NCBI GenBank assembly: GCA_033239525.1 | Contig: BSYO01000026.1 | Location: 8,046,371-8,110,370, forward strand | Direction of reading: 5' to 3' | Source: Nepenthes gracilis | Taxonomy: Eukaryota; Streptophyta; Magnoliopsida; Caryophyllales; Nepenthaceae | DNA length: 64,000 nt | In this document: piece by piece, positions 34,451-46,238 of the stretch | How the letters are laid out: each line of letters begins with the position of its first letter | How positions within the stretch are numbered: the first letter of the stretch is position 1 | The notes under the pieces: model-generated | What the model was told of the DNA's origin: nothing | What the model saw: the letters and a program-made list of their open reading frames with translations, nothing else | Databases searched by the model: none | Program-made: the position numbers and the translations under genes

Positions 34451-35216
34451 GTCAACTGGTAAGGCTTACTAGCCCTGGTTCACAAAATAAAGAAGTTTAT
34501 GGTTGTTTTGGAACCTAAAGAAATAATGAGTAAAATGGAAAAGATAAATGAATTCTGAAAAGCACATTTAATTATATTTCATGTTTATGCATCTTTATTA
34601 TGCTCTTATTCCCCACCTTTGCTTTATTTTACGTATATTGCTTATTATCTTTAATTATTATGTATTATTGAGTATTTGACACACTCTTAATGAGTATTTG
34701 GCTCTCACCCTTACCGTTTTCTTTCCTTCAGATGAGTATGAGCTTATACCCGGTGAGGTGGGATAGAGGATTAGAAGTCAGCTAAGCATGAAGACTTGGA
34801 GGATAATATTATGAACTTAGATTTTATGATATTGTTAGTCATGGAATGCTTTTGTATATTATTTAATGGTTTTGTATATTGATGTATGTGTATAATAGTG
34901 ATGTACATGTAGCTTAGTTTTATTGTATTTTAATGGATGTATATACTTTCTCAGGTTTGTATGGTTTGTTTGGGCACCTAGTGACATCTTATCTGAGCCG
35001 ATGTTGTAACCAAATTTATGACGTCAGTGCCACGTGTTGTTGTATCTTTTTGGATCTACTTACCAAAAAAAAAGTATCTTTTTGGATCCTGTGTTGGGAT
35101 GTTGTGGATGTTTATTTATATTGCATAGGGATTTTATATAGGTTTGTATTAGTTTGATGGCCGTTTTTTAGCTGGAACTTTACGAGATTTCAATGTGGAA
35201 AAATGTGGTTTGTCAT
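34451..35216 (+). mobile_element. LTR fragment Y3 (3' third of a Y-type LTR)
   Basis: Plus-oriented match to the 3' third of Y2. It includes the block GAGTATGAGCTTATACCCGG, the flanking ACTCTTAATGAGTATTTGGC stretch, and an end GATGGCCGTTTTTTAGCTGG. It starts abruptly at CTGGTAAGGCTTACTAG, so the 5' two-thirds are absent, and the adjoining gag C-terminus and protease are missing too. That suggests a deletion joined it to gag. It carries the 17-bp micro-insertion at 35057-35073. Confidence 0.65.
35057..35073 (+). mobile_element. Micro-insertion: LINE-type tail TACTTACC(A)9
   Basis: 17 bp flanked by a perfect 15-bp duplication GTATCTTTTTGGATC (35042-35056 and 35074-35088). The insert is exactly the last eight bases of the LINE 3' end plus poly(A). 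The clearest of three such events in the window. Confidence 0.85.
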
Positions 35217-36240
35217 AGTCCTGATAATGAAGAGTTTATCTCCTTCATGACCAACCAGGAATATACTTGCTACAAAGTTATGCCTTTTGATTTGAAGAAC
35301 ACGAGAGCCACATACCAGAGGTTAGTAAATAAAATATTTGAGGTACAAATTAGACAGTATATGGAGGCATATATTGACAACATACTCGTCTAGAGTACAG
35401 CAACTGATGAACATATCCGCAACTTAGGTGAAGCTTTCGTGCTGCTTCAAGTGCACCAGATGAAATTAAATCTGACAAAGTGTGTGTTGAAAGTAACTGT
35501 TGGGATGTTCTTTGGGTTTGTTGTGTCTCATCGGAGAATTAAAGCAAATATCGAGGAGATAAAACCTATAATGGATATCAATTTGCCTCGAACAATGAAG
35601 GAAGTCTAGAGGCTAACAGGGAGACTCGCAACTCTCTCCCTATTCCTTGCAAAGTTAGTATGGAAATATCTTCCCTTCTTCAAGGACTTGAGAGGAATAA
35701 AGGAAAACAGTTTCCAGTGGATGAAAGACTGCCAGGCAACCTTTTAGGAACTGAAGAAATTCCTTACCCATCCTCCTCTCTTATCCTCTCCAAAAGAATG
35801 TGAGGAATTATACATCTATCTAGCGATATCCAACATAGCAATAAGGTCGGTGATGATCAGGTAAGAGTCTGAGGTATAATGATCGGCCTACTACATCAAT
35901 AAAATTATGATAGACACTGAGACTCACTACTCGTGGGCCGAGAGGATCACTCAGCAGTGGTCCACTCAACCAATAAGTTATGACCATACTTCCCAGCCCA
36001 TAACATCATCATCCTCACCTACCAACCACTAAAGGGGATTCTCTAGAAACCCGTAGTGTCTAGATGACTAATCAAATAGACTATTGAATTGGGTGAGTTT
36101 GATATAAAATTTCAACCACAACCATCCATATAAGTCAAGCTCTCGCAAACTTCATAGTCTAAATGACGACCCTGATTCCAGATGACAATGAGAAGCATGA
36201 AGACACCCATTACCAAGAAAAGGCTCTGAGTTGGATCTTG
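35217..36240 (+). pseudogene. Tat element 2 reverse transcriptase and first RNase H
   Basis: The RT part reads DNEEFISFMTNQEYTCYKVM, PFDLKNTRATYQRLVNKIFE and YMEAYIDNILV, then MKLNLTKCVLKV, RLTGRLATLSLFLAKL and PFFKDLRGIKENSFQWMKD. The catalytic YVDD box is YIDN, losing the second Asp. The RNase H part (about 35760-36060) shows FLTHPPLLSSPKECEELYIY and the decayed YYINKIMIDTETHY. Stop codons follow the catalytic box and recur afterwards. The N-terminal RT motifs are missing upstream because of the Y3 junction. Confidence 0.8.
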
Positions 36241-36600
36241 CACGTCAATGGGTTATCATCTTAGTTAGGGATTGGAGTAGAAATGGTTCTGAGAACTCCG
36301 AAAGGGTTAAATATGAAATACTCAATGACACTCAAATTCTCAATCACCAATAACGTCGCTAAGTATGAGGCCCTTCTACCGAGACTTAGGATAGCAAAAG
36401 AGTACTCATCCAGGAACCTAGTCGTCCATAGCGACTCAAAGTTGATCGTCAATCTCGTCACAAGAAAATTTAAAGTGTCCAGCTCATTGCTCTCAAGATT
36501 TCTTGTTAGAGTGAAGGACCTGACCAAGTCATTTGATAAGGTAAAAATTCTTCACATTCTAATGGAAAACGACTGGAAGGTAGAATAGTTAGCAAAAGTG
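36241..36600 (+). pseudogene. Tat element 2 second (archaeal-type) RNase H
   Basis: An open frame of about 101 codons: EMVLRTPKGLNMKYSMTLKF, TNNVAKYEALLPRLRIAKEY, NLVVHSDSKLIVNLVTRKFK. It is the counterpart of 5621-5866 in element 1. The catalytic Glu of the EYEALL motif reads KYEALL here, which would remove activity. It is followed by the linker toward integrase. Confidence 0.8.
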
Positions 36601-37560
36601 ATAGCGATTGAGAACTCTGAGCAATAAGCTAGAGAAATGAGGGAGATTCTCACAACCCTGAGTATAGAAGTCCCAGAAGAAGAGATACTTCAGATCACAG
36701 ATGGTATTACATGGATGATTTTGTATTGAAGGCACCTAGAAGAAGGCCTACTACCGAAAAACCTGGATGATGCCAAGTGTATAAAAATGACAGTATGTTG
36801 GTACACCCTCATGGATGGGAGATTGTACCAACAACGGTATTTTATCCCTTACATGCATTGTTTATTGTCAGAAGAAGCTGACTATGTGCTAAGTGAAGTG
36901 TATTTTGGGATTTGTAGATCACATGTAGGGGCAAGAACTTGACATTTAAGGTTATGCGATAGGGCTACTATTGGCCTATGATGAAGTGAGACACCATAAA
37001 ATTCGTAAAGAAATGCAAAAATGATCAAATCCATGGCAACATCCCTCATTAGCCACATACAAAACTTCGAACCTTGCAATTGCCCTGGCCGTTTACACAA
37101 TGGGGGCTTAACATTTTGGGTCATTTGCCCATTTTGTCAGGAAAAGAAAATTTATCATAGTTGGTATTAACTATTTCACAAAATGAGTATAGGCTACCCC
37201 ATTGGTGAGAATAACCGAGCAGAATGCAACCAAGTTTGTTTAGCAGAGCATCAAGGCAAGTATGGGATTCCTAAAGTCATAGTGACTGATAACGGAACCC
37301 AAATTACTAGTAAAAAATTTATCAAGTACTACAGGAGTTTGGGGATATGGTTGCTTGGGCGGATGAGCTACCCTCTGCACTGTGGTCCTACCGAATGACC
37401 CCTAGGAAACTAACATAAGAAATGTCATTCAACCTGTGTTATGGGATTAAGGTAGTCATTTCGGTAGAGATTGGTCTATCCAACGTTTGAGTTGAAAGTT
37501 TCAACCCACAAGACAATTCTCGACTACTCAGAGAACATCTCGACTTGTTCAAATTCACCC
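36601..37560 (+). pseudogene. Tat element 2 integrase, zinc-binding and core parts
   Basis: Readable segments: AREMREILTTLSIEVPEEEI, DGRLYQQRYFIPYMHCLLSE, EADYVLSEVYFGICRSHVGA (H2C2 zinc-binding region), then RKRKFIIVGINYFTK (core start, Asp of VDYFTKW now Asn), VIVTDNGTQITSKKFIKYY, and the downstream LREHLDLFKF. Stops and frameshifts are frequent. It is interrupted after HLDL by the LINE-derived segment E (37561-38540) and resumes at 38545. Confidence 0.75.
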
Positions 37561-38540
37561 CAGCCGATGATTGCTTTGGCATTTCATCTTATGTTGGATA
37601 GATCGGCTGTCCATTGATGTTGCTCACTTGCTGCTCCGTGCTTTTTCACATTTTCGGATTGGGTTGGGGGAATTGCTCTTGATACAATAATAGAAAGGAG
37701 CTTTGTCCAAGGTGCTATCTCTTCTCAAAGGCCCGAGGTTGCCATTGTCCTCTATGCTCTCTGAGGTTTATTGAATGGGTTGACCTAATTCTGTTGTGGA
37801 GAATATGAGATGCCTTTTGGTGACTTATTTTCCTTTTTGTTGAGATGGTGCCAAATTTTCCGAATAGCGAATAAACGATGGCGGTTCCTTAATTGGGAGG
37901 GACAATTATCATTATGGATTTATGTTTAGTTGTAGCCAATAAGAAGCTTCTCTAATTTGGTATAGTATTGAGCTTGATGGTCAGTGGTGCTCGGTGGATT
38001 GGTTACTCCGCTGTGTGTCTTACTCATTTTCCTTACAAAAAATTGTCATTTTCAACCTATGCTGTTTTTGGAGATCTATGGAATTCCTCTCCTAATGCCT
38101 TGGTTGAAAAAATCACTATTAATGAACTTTCACCAATTGTCTGATTTGGTTTATCTATGGCCATGGTTTTTTCTTGGTATGACTGACTCTCACGAATTGC
38201 AGTGTTTACTCCAATCCCGTGAAAATGCAGTTCTGCTGGGTGCTGGCATCTTTCTGCTGCCAGTGTTGTGAGATGGTGGATGCCCCATGGTTTTGAAGAT
38301 GCTGTCCGGTATTTGCTCCCGGATGAAGGTGCTGATTTCGAGTTTTGGCCTTAGAATGGCATGTTATGTCTTCTTTTGCTTTGTTTAGTCATGTGTTTGC
38401 TGTTGCTATTAGTTGGTTTCATCGGTCTTAAATGTAGCTGTGAAATTAGTTTATCCCTAAGTCTGACTTGGGGATAAATCACAGCTTGTAAAATTTTCTC
38501 CCAGTAAATCACTTACTTACCAAAAAAAAAAAAAAAAAAA
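37561..38540 (+). mobile_element. LINE-derived segment E with 3' tail
   Basis: Ends with the family tail: stem-loop around CTGACTTGGGGATAAATC, then TCACTTACTTACC and about 18 A. It splits the Tat integrase between HLDL and MQIAAYQEQ. No clear target duplication found. Unusually, four short colinear blocks inside it match the following Tat sequence at 38580-38772, including GATACAATAATAGAAAGG, GACCTAATTCTGT and GTTCCTTAATTGGGA, separated by unrelated sequence. The left boundary is uncertain. Confidence 0.55.
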
Positions 38541-38544
38541 GATC

Positions 38545-38772
38545 TATTGCCAGATGCAGATAGCTGCTTATCAAGAACAAATTGCTCGATACAATAATAG
38601 AAAGGTGAAAGCTTGCCAATTTGAGGTGGGGGACCTAATTCTGTGGAGAATAGAGGTAACAAGAAAAACCACCGATAGGAATAAATTGTTCCTTAATTGG
38701 GACAATTATGGAACCTGTTGTTTTCAAGGACATGGCAATCCTACCTTAAAAAACACTTTAATGAACTTTCAC
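38545..38772 (+). pseudogene. Tat element 2 integrase C-terminal part
   Basis: Reads MQIAAYQEQIARYNNRKVKA, CQFEVGDLILWRIEVTRKTT, DRNKLFLNWDN: the Tat integrase tail that in element 1 reads YQQRVTCYYNKK. The frame is open here but decays before a normal end and is cut at 38773 by LINE F. Confidence 0.75.
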
Positions 38773-39624
38773 GTTGGCCATTTGCATGTTTACCCATGAA
38801 AGATGGCGGTCTTTCTCACGCCGTTGTGAGATGGTGGATGTTGGCTGGAGGCCGGTTGGGTCATGGTTCCTTCCATGTATGGCTGGATTTTCCAAGATGG
38901 ATGTATTGCCCAGATGCAGACTGGCAGCTGTGTTGCGATGGGCTGGCTTATGGAACCTCCTATGTTGGTCTGCTGGAAAGATGCTAATTGATGGATGTTG
39001 GCTCCCGAGCTGAGCTGCTGGTGCCATGCTGGTGCAATTGATGGTGGAGTACTGTTTCTCTGCCGGCTTTGGAGCAATGTTGCGTGGTGCTTCCAACGGA
39101 ATTGTTGGACTGTTGATCCTGGAGCGTGGAGCTTGACAATGGATGGGACTCCAAAGTGGATGCTGATCATGCTGGTTGCTGGAAAGGCTCTTGGTTGGCT
39201 TGTTGATCCCCTTGGCCGGAATCCTGAAGCAGGTGCACTACTGCCAGTTTTTTGCGATGGATGATGCTGCCGGCCCATGTATTTGGTCCATCATATGGAG
39301 CAGGGAAGGCTATTGGCTGGTTTGGAGCTTTATTGTTTCTTGAAAATGTGGGTGTATAGGCTTTTCTTTTGGCATTTTTTGGAAATGTTTATGTTTAGAT
39401 TATCTTGTTTAGGATCTGCTCTACTGATGGTAGAGTGGTTTGCCTATTTTGCGTGAAGTCCAGCATTTTTCTATTGGTTTTATTCATTGTATCAGGGTGC
39501 TCGGGGAATGCCCTAGCAATTATGATTTACCCCCAAGTCGGTAAAACACTTGGTGATAAATCATTATTTGTAAAATTTTTTCTCCCTTTAATCCAAATCA
39601 CTTACTTACTAAAAAAAAAAAAAA
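38773..39624 (+). mobile_element. LINE F, 5'-truncated 3' UTR copy
   Basis: 852 bp, plus strand. It ends with CTCGGGGAATGCCCTAGC, a stem-loop around CCCCCAAGT/ACTTGGTG, TCACTTACTTACT and poly(A). Target duplication GAACTTTCAC at 38763-38772 and 39625-39634. Its middle matches the 3' part of LINE H in reverse (shared block GGATGGGACTCCAAAGTGGA-like near 39140 and 50200), so the two are the same subfamily. Confidence 0.8.
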
Positions 39625-39634
39625 GAACTTTCAC

Positions 39635-40500
39635 CGGACAGTGGCAAGTCTGTACGTGTCATATGGGCTACGTGTAGGATGTATTTATATTAAAATTAAT
39701 TAAACTTCCATACATTTATCATATTGTTTCTTCATGTGAATGCATGTGTGGCATTATGTAGATATTCATGATTGAGACAAACCCTAAGTCGAGTGAAAAT
39801 TTTACCTGTGAATTGACCTACTAAAGTCACGGTCAAGCCAACTAAGTGGCCCAAATGAGGTCGAACATAAAACCTTAGTCAAGACAACTGATTGGCCTAA
39901 ATGAGATCAAATGTAAAGGACCAAGGGGCTTATGGACTAAGGTCGAACCCCCTAAAGTGGTCAAAACAAAAGAAAACTTAGGGTGCTTTTTCAATATGCA
40001 TGTGACGACATCCTCTCACAAGAAAGAGCACCATCAGTTGAAGACAGTTGATGGATTAAAGCCCGATGCATGAGTACAACAACGTCCTCCTAGGAATGAG
40101 CACCATTAGTTAAAAACGGACGATGAACTAGGCTCCATCAAATCCTAGTGACTATGGCAATCACACTTAGTTGGACAAAAAGAGGCTTTCCAAGCATGCG
40201 TACAACGATTTCCTCTCACAGGAAATAGCACCATAAAAAAAAGGGTGCTATGACATTCTCTCACAAAATTGAGCACTATCAAACAAATATGGTCGATTGA
40301 CTAGAGTTTGACCAAGCCCGGTGACAATGACAACCATGCTTAGTTGGCATACATAAAAAGAACATTTGTGACAATGATCAAAATGACCCAATTGATTTAT
40401 TAATAAGTCAACACTTACAACATGGAGATTAGAAGTATCCAATAAAAGAATACAATGATATCGTCTATTGCCTACACTCAAACAAAATAACTATCCTAAG
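39635..40500. repeat. Post-pol region of Tat element 2 with two degenerate tandem repeats
   Basis: About 39840-39970 repeats units of ACTAAGTGGCCCAAATGAGGTC type. About 40000-40290 repeats four units containing ACGACATCCTCTCACAAGAA and GAGCACCATCAGTTGA, spaced roughly 80-100 bases. The location between integrase and antisense ORF matches the 42-bp array of element 1, although the repeat units differ. No ORF recognised. Confidence 0.6.
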
Positions 40501-41393
40501 CTTGGGAGCCCCTTGGAGATTGTGATGTCAGCTCCCCACCTGCCTTTAAGAAATCATTGAAATCTAAATGGTGAGGAGCTTCGAAATTTCTTGTGTTAAG
40601 GTTTCCCAGTGGAAAGTTAAGAGCGATCAAGGACCCAATCTGCCTATAGCAATTGAAATCATCTCAGAATTTGTCATCCAGAGTGAGTCCAACCTCTTCT
40701 AGCTGAAGACGTGTCCTTAGCTCTCCTTCGATTCGAGTGCACTTGATTTGAAGATTGATAAATTGCTGCTCAACCTCCTGAAACTTGTCCTCGAGGGAGG
40801 CAACTCGCTCCAGGGCCAAAGATCTTTAATTTGAGAGTTCTTGGGATCTCATCAGTGACTCGGATAACACTCAGTCAAGGAAAACGGTCCAATCTCAACT
40901 CTGTTGAGCCTTGACAATGGCAGCATCAACCCAGATCTTTATCTTTTTGAGAATGGTAGGATTGGCAAACGTTTGAGATAGATGGGAGATCTCATCATGA
41001 GATTGATACAACTCATCTGTGACCAAATGGACCGACTCTTGTGATTGCAAAGTAAAATGAAATGGTCAGTTAGAAGCGATGACAACAAAAAGAGAAATTA
41101 AAAGATGAGGATTTCCACAAGCGATACCTCGATTGGAAGGTCCCCATGAAAGGATGAGCCAGGAGAAGCTTCGGTCCAAGGAACGGATGGAGACCTCTAA
41201 TACAATAGAGGCAATGTGCGATGAGGGATAGGGACCTCAAACCCAGGAGGTAGATGAGAATCGTCGAAATTCTCTAGGAGCTCACAAGCTAAAGTGTTAG
41301 TGCGAGGAGCCTCCTCTACATCCGTAGCTGCTGCATTATTGTCAATAAACTCTTCTTCTGCCCGAACATTATTAGTGGACTCCTCAACAAAAA
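40501..41393 (-). pseudogene. Antisense ORF of Tat element 2
   Basis: Minus-strand remnant converging on pol. From its upstream side it reads DNNAAATDVEEAPRTNTLAC, ELLENFDDSHLPPGFEVPIP, then after a likely intron (about 41040-41120) SVHLVTDELYQSHDEISHLS and a coiled-coil stretch ERVASLEDKFQEVEQQFINL, RIEGELRTRLQLEEVGLTL, ending FPLGNLN and KAGGELTS. The LEEV-to-FP-LN block and the AGGE ending match the copy at 1821-2266 in element 1. Several stops. The same ORF type in the same inverted position in two independent elements argues it was a real component of this Tat lineage. Confidence 0.55.
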
Positions 41394-43966
41394 TTTTAAC
41401 ACCCTAAATCTCCATTTGGATTATTTTGATATTAATTATGGTTTCGAGTTAATTAGATATATTTGAAATAATTAATTAAATATTGTGAAAATTTGAAAGA
41501 TATTTGGATCAGTAGGACTGGCGTTAGAAGCATGCCCAAGAGGCACCTAAGCACTAATTCCAGTAGGCTTGTGCTCGAGGCATGTCTGTGTTGCTGTCGG
41601 AGCTCTGATTGCATAATAAAAGAAAAAGCAAATAATAATAATAATAATATAAGGGGGGAAGGGGGAGCAGTGTGGTAGAGATAGTGGAAGAAAAGAGAGG
41701 AGAGAGAGAGAGAGCATCAGGGAGAGAAGAGGCATGGCAGAAGAGAGGAGGTGAGAGAAGAAGAGTTCGGGTATCTTGGAGAATCATTTTGTTAGATTTG
41801 CTTCGCATAGGTCAAAACAAGTATTTTCTAACCCTATCCTTTGTCTATTTCAGTATTTGATGTATTTTGGTTCTGACTTGAAGGTCTAAAGTCATGCATG
41901 CAAGATGTTACTTAACTCGTTCATTTTGTTTCGTGTGTACGTGAGTTTTATCAGTTGATTGAGGGTTTTTGTTCTGTTTCTGCTAATATTTGAGGATTTT
42001 GTCATTTTTTAAAAAATGGGCAAATATTTGATGTATATTTTTGTATTAGTATATCTATATAGAAATGAACATGAAATCTTGCATGGGCCATACATTTTCA
42101 CATGCATGTGTTGGGGATGTGGTTGTTACTTTTGGATTTGTTATTGAATATTATTGTCAACTCCTGATGGGGATATATGTGTTACTGAAAATTCTTTTCC
42201 GCTGGCTGAAAAAGCTTTGTTTGTATGGACCCATCCCTCTTGTTTGTATGGACCCATTCATAATATATTTGAATATCTTAATATATTTAACAAATTTGAG
42301 GATTACACCCAAAGTCACGGGTGGCAAAATATAGTGAATAACATTACTTATGGGAGACAGAGTATATTTGTGGCCTAATATGCCGGCCTAAACTGCATTT
42401 GATTTGGTCTAAAATTATTAGGTTAGGAATAACTTTTCCTCAAGTTAGTCTTTAAATAATTGGAACTCAAATTTAGTACATGCTTTATATTTCTGTATGG
42501 ATTTGTATTCGAACTTTGATTTGGACTCTAATTTTGGATTTATTGATTTTATTCATAGATAGGTTTTGGTATGTCTTATATATTTAACTTTGATTATATA
42601 TTTTGATCTAGATTTTAGATTATCTATTTATAGTGCTGATCTGACTTCTATTATATGTGCTCGCGATTGGGTCATGTAGTTATTGGATTCTGTCCCAAAT
42701 TACGATTTGATTGAACATTGAATTAGACATTGGATTGGATATCTATTATTTGATTTGACATCCAATCATTTTTATTATATATATACCTCTTGAGAGAACT
42801 GTTTTTGATTGGATGTATGTTTTAATTTGATATACGATTTGAGTACGAGACTACCATTGGTTTTAAATATTAAATTTTATTTTGGATTTGATGATTGGAT
42901 TTCTGATATCAAAGATTTTGATTTATTTTTATTATTTGATTTGACATTTGTTCTTAGATCACTTTCTTTAATTTATTTGACACATTTGTTTATGTCTATG
43001 CACATATATTAAGCCCTATGCTCACGTTTTCTATTTTATCCTTTCAAAGTAAAGGTCTTGGATTTATTACAGGAGCTGGACGAGATTTGATGTGGTACCA
43101 TAGATTCTGGTGAGTATCACATCTGTTTAGATAAATGATGTCATATGTATTTTGCCACCTTTGGATGGATTCTATTTTGGGTTGTTATTTGGGTCTATGT
43201 GAATTAGATCTTTGAATATTAGGATTGGCCGAATATAGGCCCATGCTCATATTTTAGGAGTTGTTAGGATATTATATTATGTATTGAGAATGATTATGGT
43301 TGATTTGTCACCTCCCCTGTGATAATTATAGAGTAGGTCATATTTATATTATTTTGACGGTTATCTTATAATGCTTGAATCTTCATTTAATTTATTCTGG
43401 ATAAAATTATTATTTTGGGTTAATTAAATGTATCGAATTAATAATATATATTGTAAATGTACCCGAGGCATGCTGGTACTAGCGCCTAAGCATCAATTGG
43501 ATTATAAAAGTAAAAGACAAAAGAAAAAAAATAATAATAATAGGAGAGGGGGAGTTAGGCGGCCGAGCAAGTGAGGAGAGAGAGAGAAAGAAATATAGAG
43601 GGAAGAAAAAGAGAGGAAGAGGAAAGTTGGGCGGTTGTCGGCCGAAGGTTAGCCTGAGAATCGACGCTGGAGATCGAAACCAAGTAGCCTCTCTATGATT
43701 TTCCTCCATTGTTGAGGAATAATGTGGTGTAAAGGAAGGAGAGGCGCACGTGAGCTGAGCATAGCAACTGCTGCTGTCATCATCATCGCCAAAAGAAATA
43801 TATGATATTGAGGCAAGCAAATCCATCCTTTCTCTTTATTGATGTTGATTCATTGCTTGCATATACCGATTTTGAGAAAAATTGGCCGAAATTTTAGGTG
43901 AGGAGTAAATGGGGCAAAATTAGAACTACGGCTCTGGTTGGCGAGGAAGGAAGAGAGGAGAGAGGC
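41394..43966 (+). repeat. Decayed Tekay-like LTR sequence with two promoter modules
   Basis: It starts at TTAACACCCTAAATCTCC inside the antisense ORF. Two similar promoter-leader modules are visible: GCATAATAAAAG followed by AAT repeats and GA-rich leader at about 41610-41760, and GGATTATAAAAG followed by the same pattern at about 43495-43640. Both are preceded by GAGGCATG-type sequence. This suggests two adjacent or nested LTRs of one family. No ends with a target duplication were found. A local duplication TTGTATGGACCCAT lies at 42220-42260. The rest is AT-rich without ORFs. Confidence 0.45.
41633..41650. repeat. (AAT)n microsatellite
   Basis: Six AAT units between the TATA-like box and the GA-rich leader of the first promoter module. 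Confidence 0.8.
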
Positions 43967-45085
43967 TGTCACATCCCACATTCTTGTTACCACGATTAAT
44001 CATTATTAGAACAATTTTATGTGATAGATTTCATAAATATACACAGGATCCTTAGGATTACCACAACATTGGTGGCGCCAATATCGTTCTATAGGATACA
44101 ATGTCGGGTCTTGGTAAGAAAAGATACTTGGTAAAGACCTAAACTCATCTGATAATAGTTTGCGGAAGTATAGATGATAACTATAAAAATTAATGGAAGT
44201 ATTTCTAAACTAATATCACAATAATATAATGCATTCTTGTGATGATCGTAAAGTTTATAAATTTACACATCATAATTTAAATGAAACTAATTACATCAAC
44301 ACTTAATCTAAAGTATAGCATAACTAATATTTCGATCTCTATTCTTGTTCATAAAACATAAACTCCTGCGAAACATCTGAAGGGTATGAAAACAGTAAGA
44401 GAATGAGCTAAATACTCAACAAGATACAATACATACAAGGATATGCATATTATACTAAAAATAGATTAAAGAAAGGAATAGGAGCCATGATGCATGTCAA
44501 AACATACATATTTTTAGAAAATATTTTTATGATGTATTCAACTTTCTTTATCTTGTACTTTTTTTTGATTAATTATCAGCACTTTAAACTTACATAATTT
44601 AAGAAACTAGAGTTAATAGGCCTTACAAACTAATGGAGTAAATAATCAAGGAAAGGATTATGTTCACTCCAAACAATCTAAGGCCTTTACCTCCTTATCA
44701 CACCCCGAGGTGGGTGATACATACCTATTATACTTGGTAGACGAGGCTAAAAAACTGCCTTTATTCTCTTGGGTTGCTAGGGGCAATTTTTGATTACCAC
44801 TGTAATATTTAAGACAGCCAGAAAATATTACCCTCTGAATAATTCTTGGTTCGATTTCTTAGTTCCATTAAATTCTTTGTGGAAGCTTCTATACTTACCC
44901 TTGATTCTCTTTCTTAATTGTTTTCTCTTTTTTGAGAAAATGATCGTACTTCTTTATATCATAGAAGCTTATATTTGTGCTTATAATCGGCATATACATA
45001 TGTACTAAAATTATAATAATACATTGTGTGAAAATAAGGTTTTATAATTTTTATATGTGCTGGTGAAATTAAATAGATAATAGAA

Positions 45086-45760
45086 CCCTTTGATATAGGG
45101 TTCATCAACCAGTTTACAAACCGGTTCATCTCAAATTTTCCAACCGGTTCATATGTGTAACTGTCGCCTCACTTATAATAATATACTGCTTTCACACCGG
45201 TTCAGTAGTCAGGTCACCATGTAAATTTTTACCTACTGTCCTTTCAGAATCAGCACATGATATTGAACCAGTTCAGGTAAAGTTTCAAGTCTTTTACTTA
45301 CCCAGTTTAACATTATATGATGAATTTTTCTAATACCACATTTCAAGCCTGGCCGGTTCAGCATTATGGCCATTTACATAGGCTGAACAGGTTAGTTTTT
45401 GGAAAGGGATTTTAGCATCCATGTTATGACATGTTAGCCGTTTCATTAAAGTTTCTAAACTAATTTTTACAGGAGTTGAATAGGTTAAAATCCTAAAGAA
45501 AAATTCAGTACATTAGCAGTAGACCTTTATCTGATTTTTACACCTGTTCAGCAGCCAGGTAACTTATATGCTATTTTTTGATGCCAAAATCTATATCTGG
45601 TTGGTTCAGTAATAAGGTAACTTATAAAGACTAAACCGGTCAGTTTTTGGAAAAGGATTTTAGCACCAACTTCATGACATGTTATCTAGTTCATTAAAGT
45701 TTCTAAACTAATTTTTATAGGGGTTGAAGCGGCTAAAATCCAAAAGAAAAACTCGGTACA
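45086..45760. repeat. CCGGTTCA-rich degenerate tandem repeat in LTR V
   Basis: Units of roughly 240-250 bases, clearest between 45349 and 45597 (both CTGG-CGGTTCAG, then TTAGTTTTTGGAAAGGGATT or equivalent, then ACATGTTA and TTCATTAAAGTTTCTAAACT). A further related unit follows W at 60280-60440. Confidence 0.65.
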
Positions 45761-46231
45761 TCCATTGTGAGGTTCCAATTCCAAAATACCATAATTAGGA
45801 GATAATTAAGTTAGGATAGGTGAATAAGGCCAAGGGGTACGGGTGGAATCGGATCGAAAAGTCGAAAGATCTAGAATTGGTAAATTGGGACTGAAATTGT
45901 AAACCAAGAAATGTTAACCTGTAAATAAGATTTCAGACTTTAAATTGTAATAATTGTGGCTTATTAAGGTTATAGAATCAAAATTAGGGTTTAAAGATGT
46001 AAAAAATTGGATTAGAAGGGTCAAAATGGGTCCCGAACAGCGAAAAACATAGTAGGCTTGCTGCGGGCACCATGCGGGCCTGACCCGCACTCGACCAGGG
46101 CCCGAGGCGCCAATCGAACACAAAAAATAGAACCTTGTGCCCAAGGAGCCCTCGAGGTGCCATAGGGGCAAGAGGAAACACAATGGCGCGCTCAAGGCAC
46201 GCCCCAATGTGAGCTCGAGCACCACTACGGG

Positions 46232-46238
46232 TATAAAT
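46232..46238 (+). promoter_or_regulatory. TATA box of LTR W
   Basis: TATAAAT in GGGTATAAATACAG, followed 60 bases on by AGAGAGGGAGAGAGAGATAG leader sequence, the same arrangement as in Y2 (minus strand). Confidence 0.6.

Larger units (their letters stand above)
33569..41393 (+). mobile_element. Ty3/gypsy Tat-type LTR retrotransposon 2 (degenerate)
   Basis: Plus-strand counterpart of element 1 with the same order: primer-binding site, gag, RT, RNase H, second RNase H, integrase, tandem repeats, antisense ORF on the minus strand. The RT box reads YIDN instead of YVDD. A Tekay-like LTR fragment replaces the gag C-terminus and protease (34451-35216), and LINE-derived pieces E and F split the integrase tail and what follows. 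LTR-like DNA begins at 41394 inside the antisense ORF, so the 3' LTR is not seen. Confidence 0.8.
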
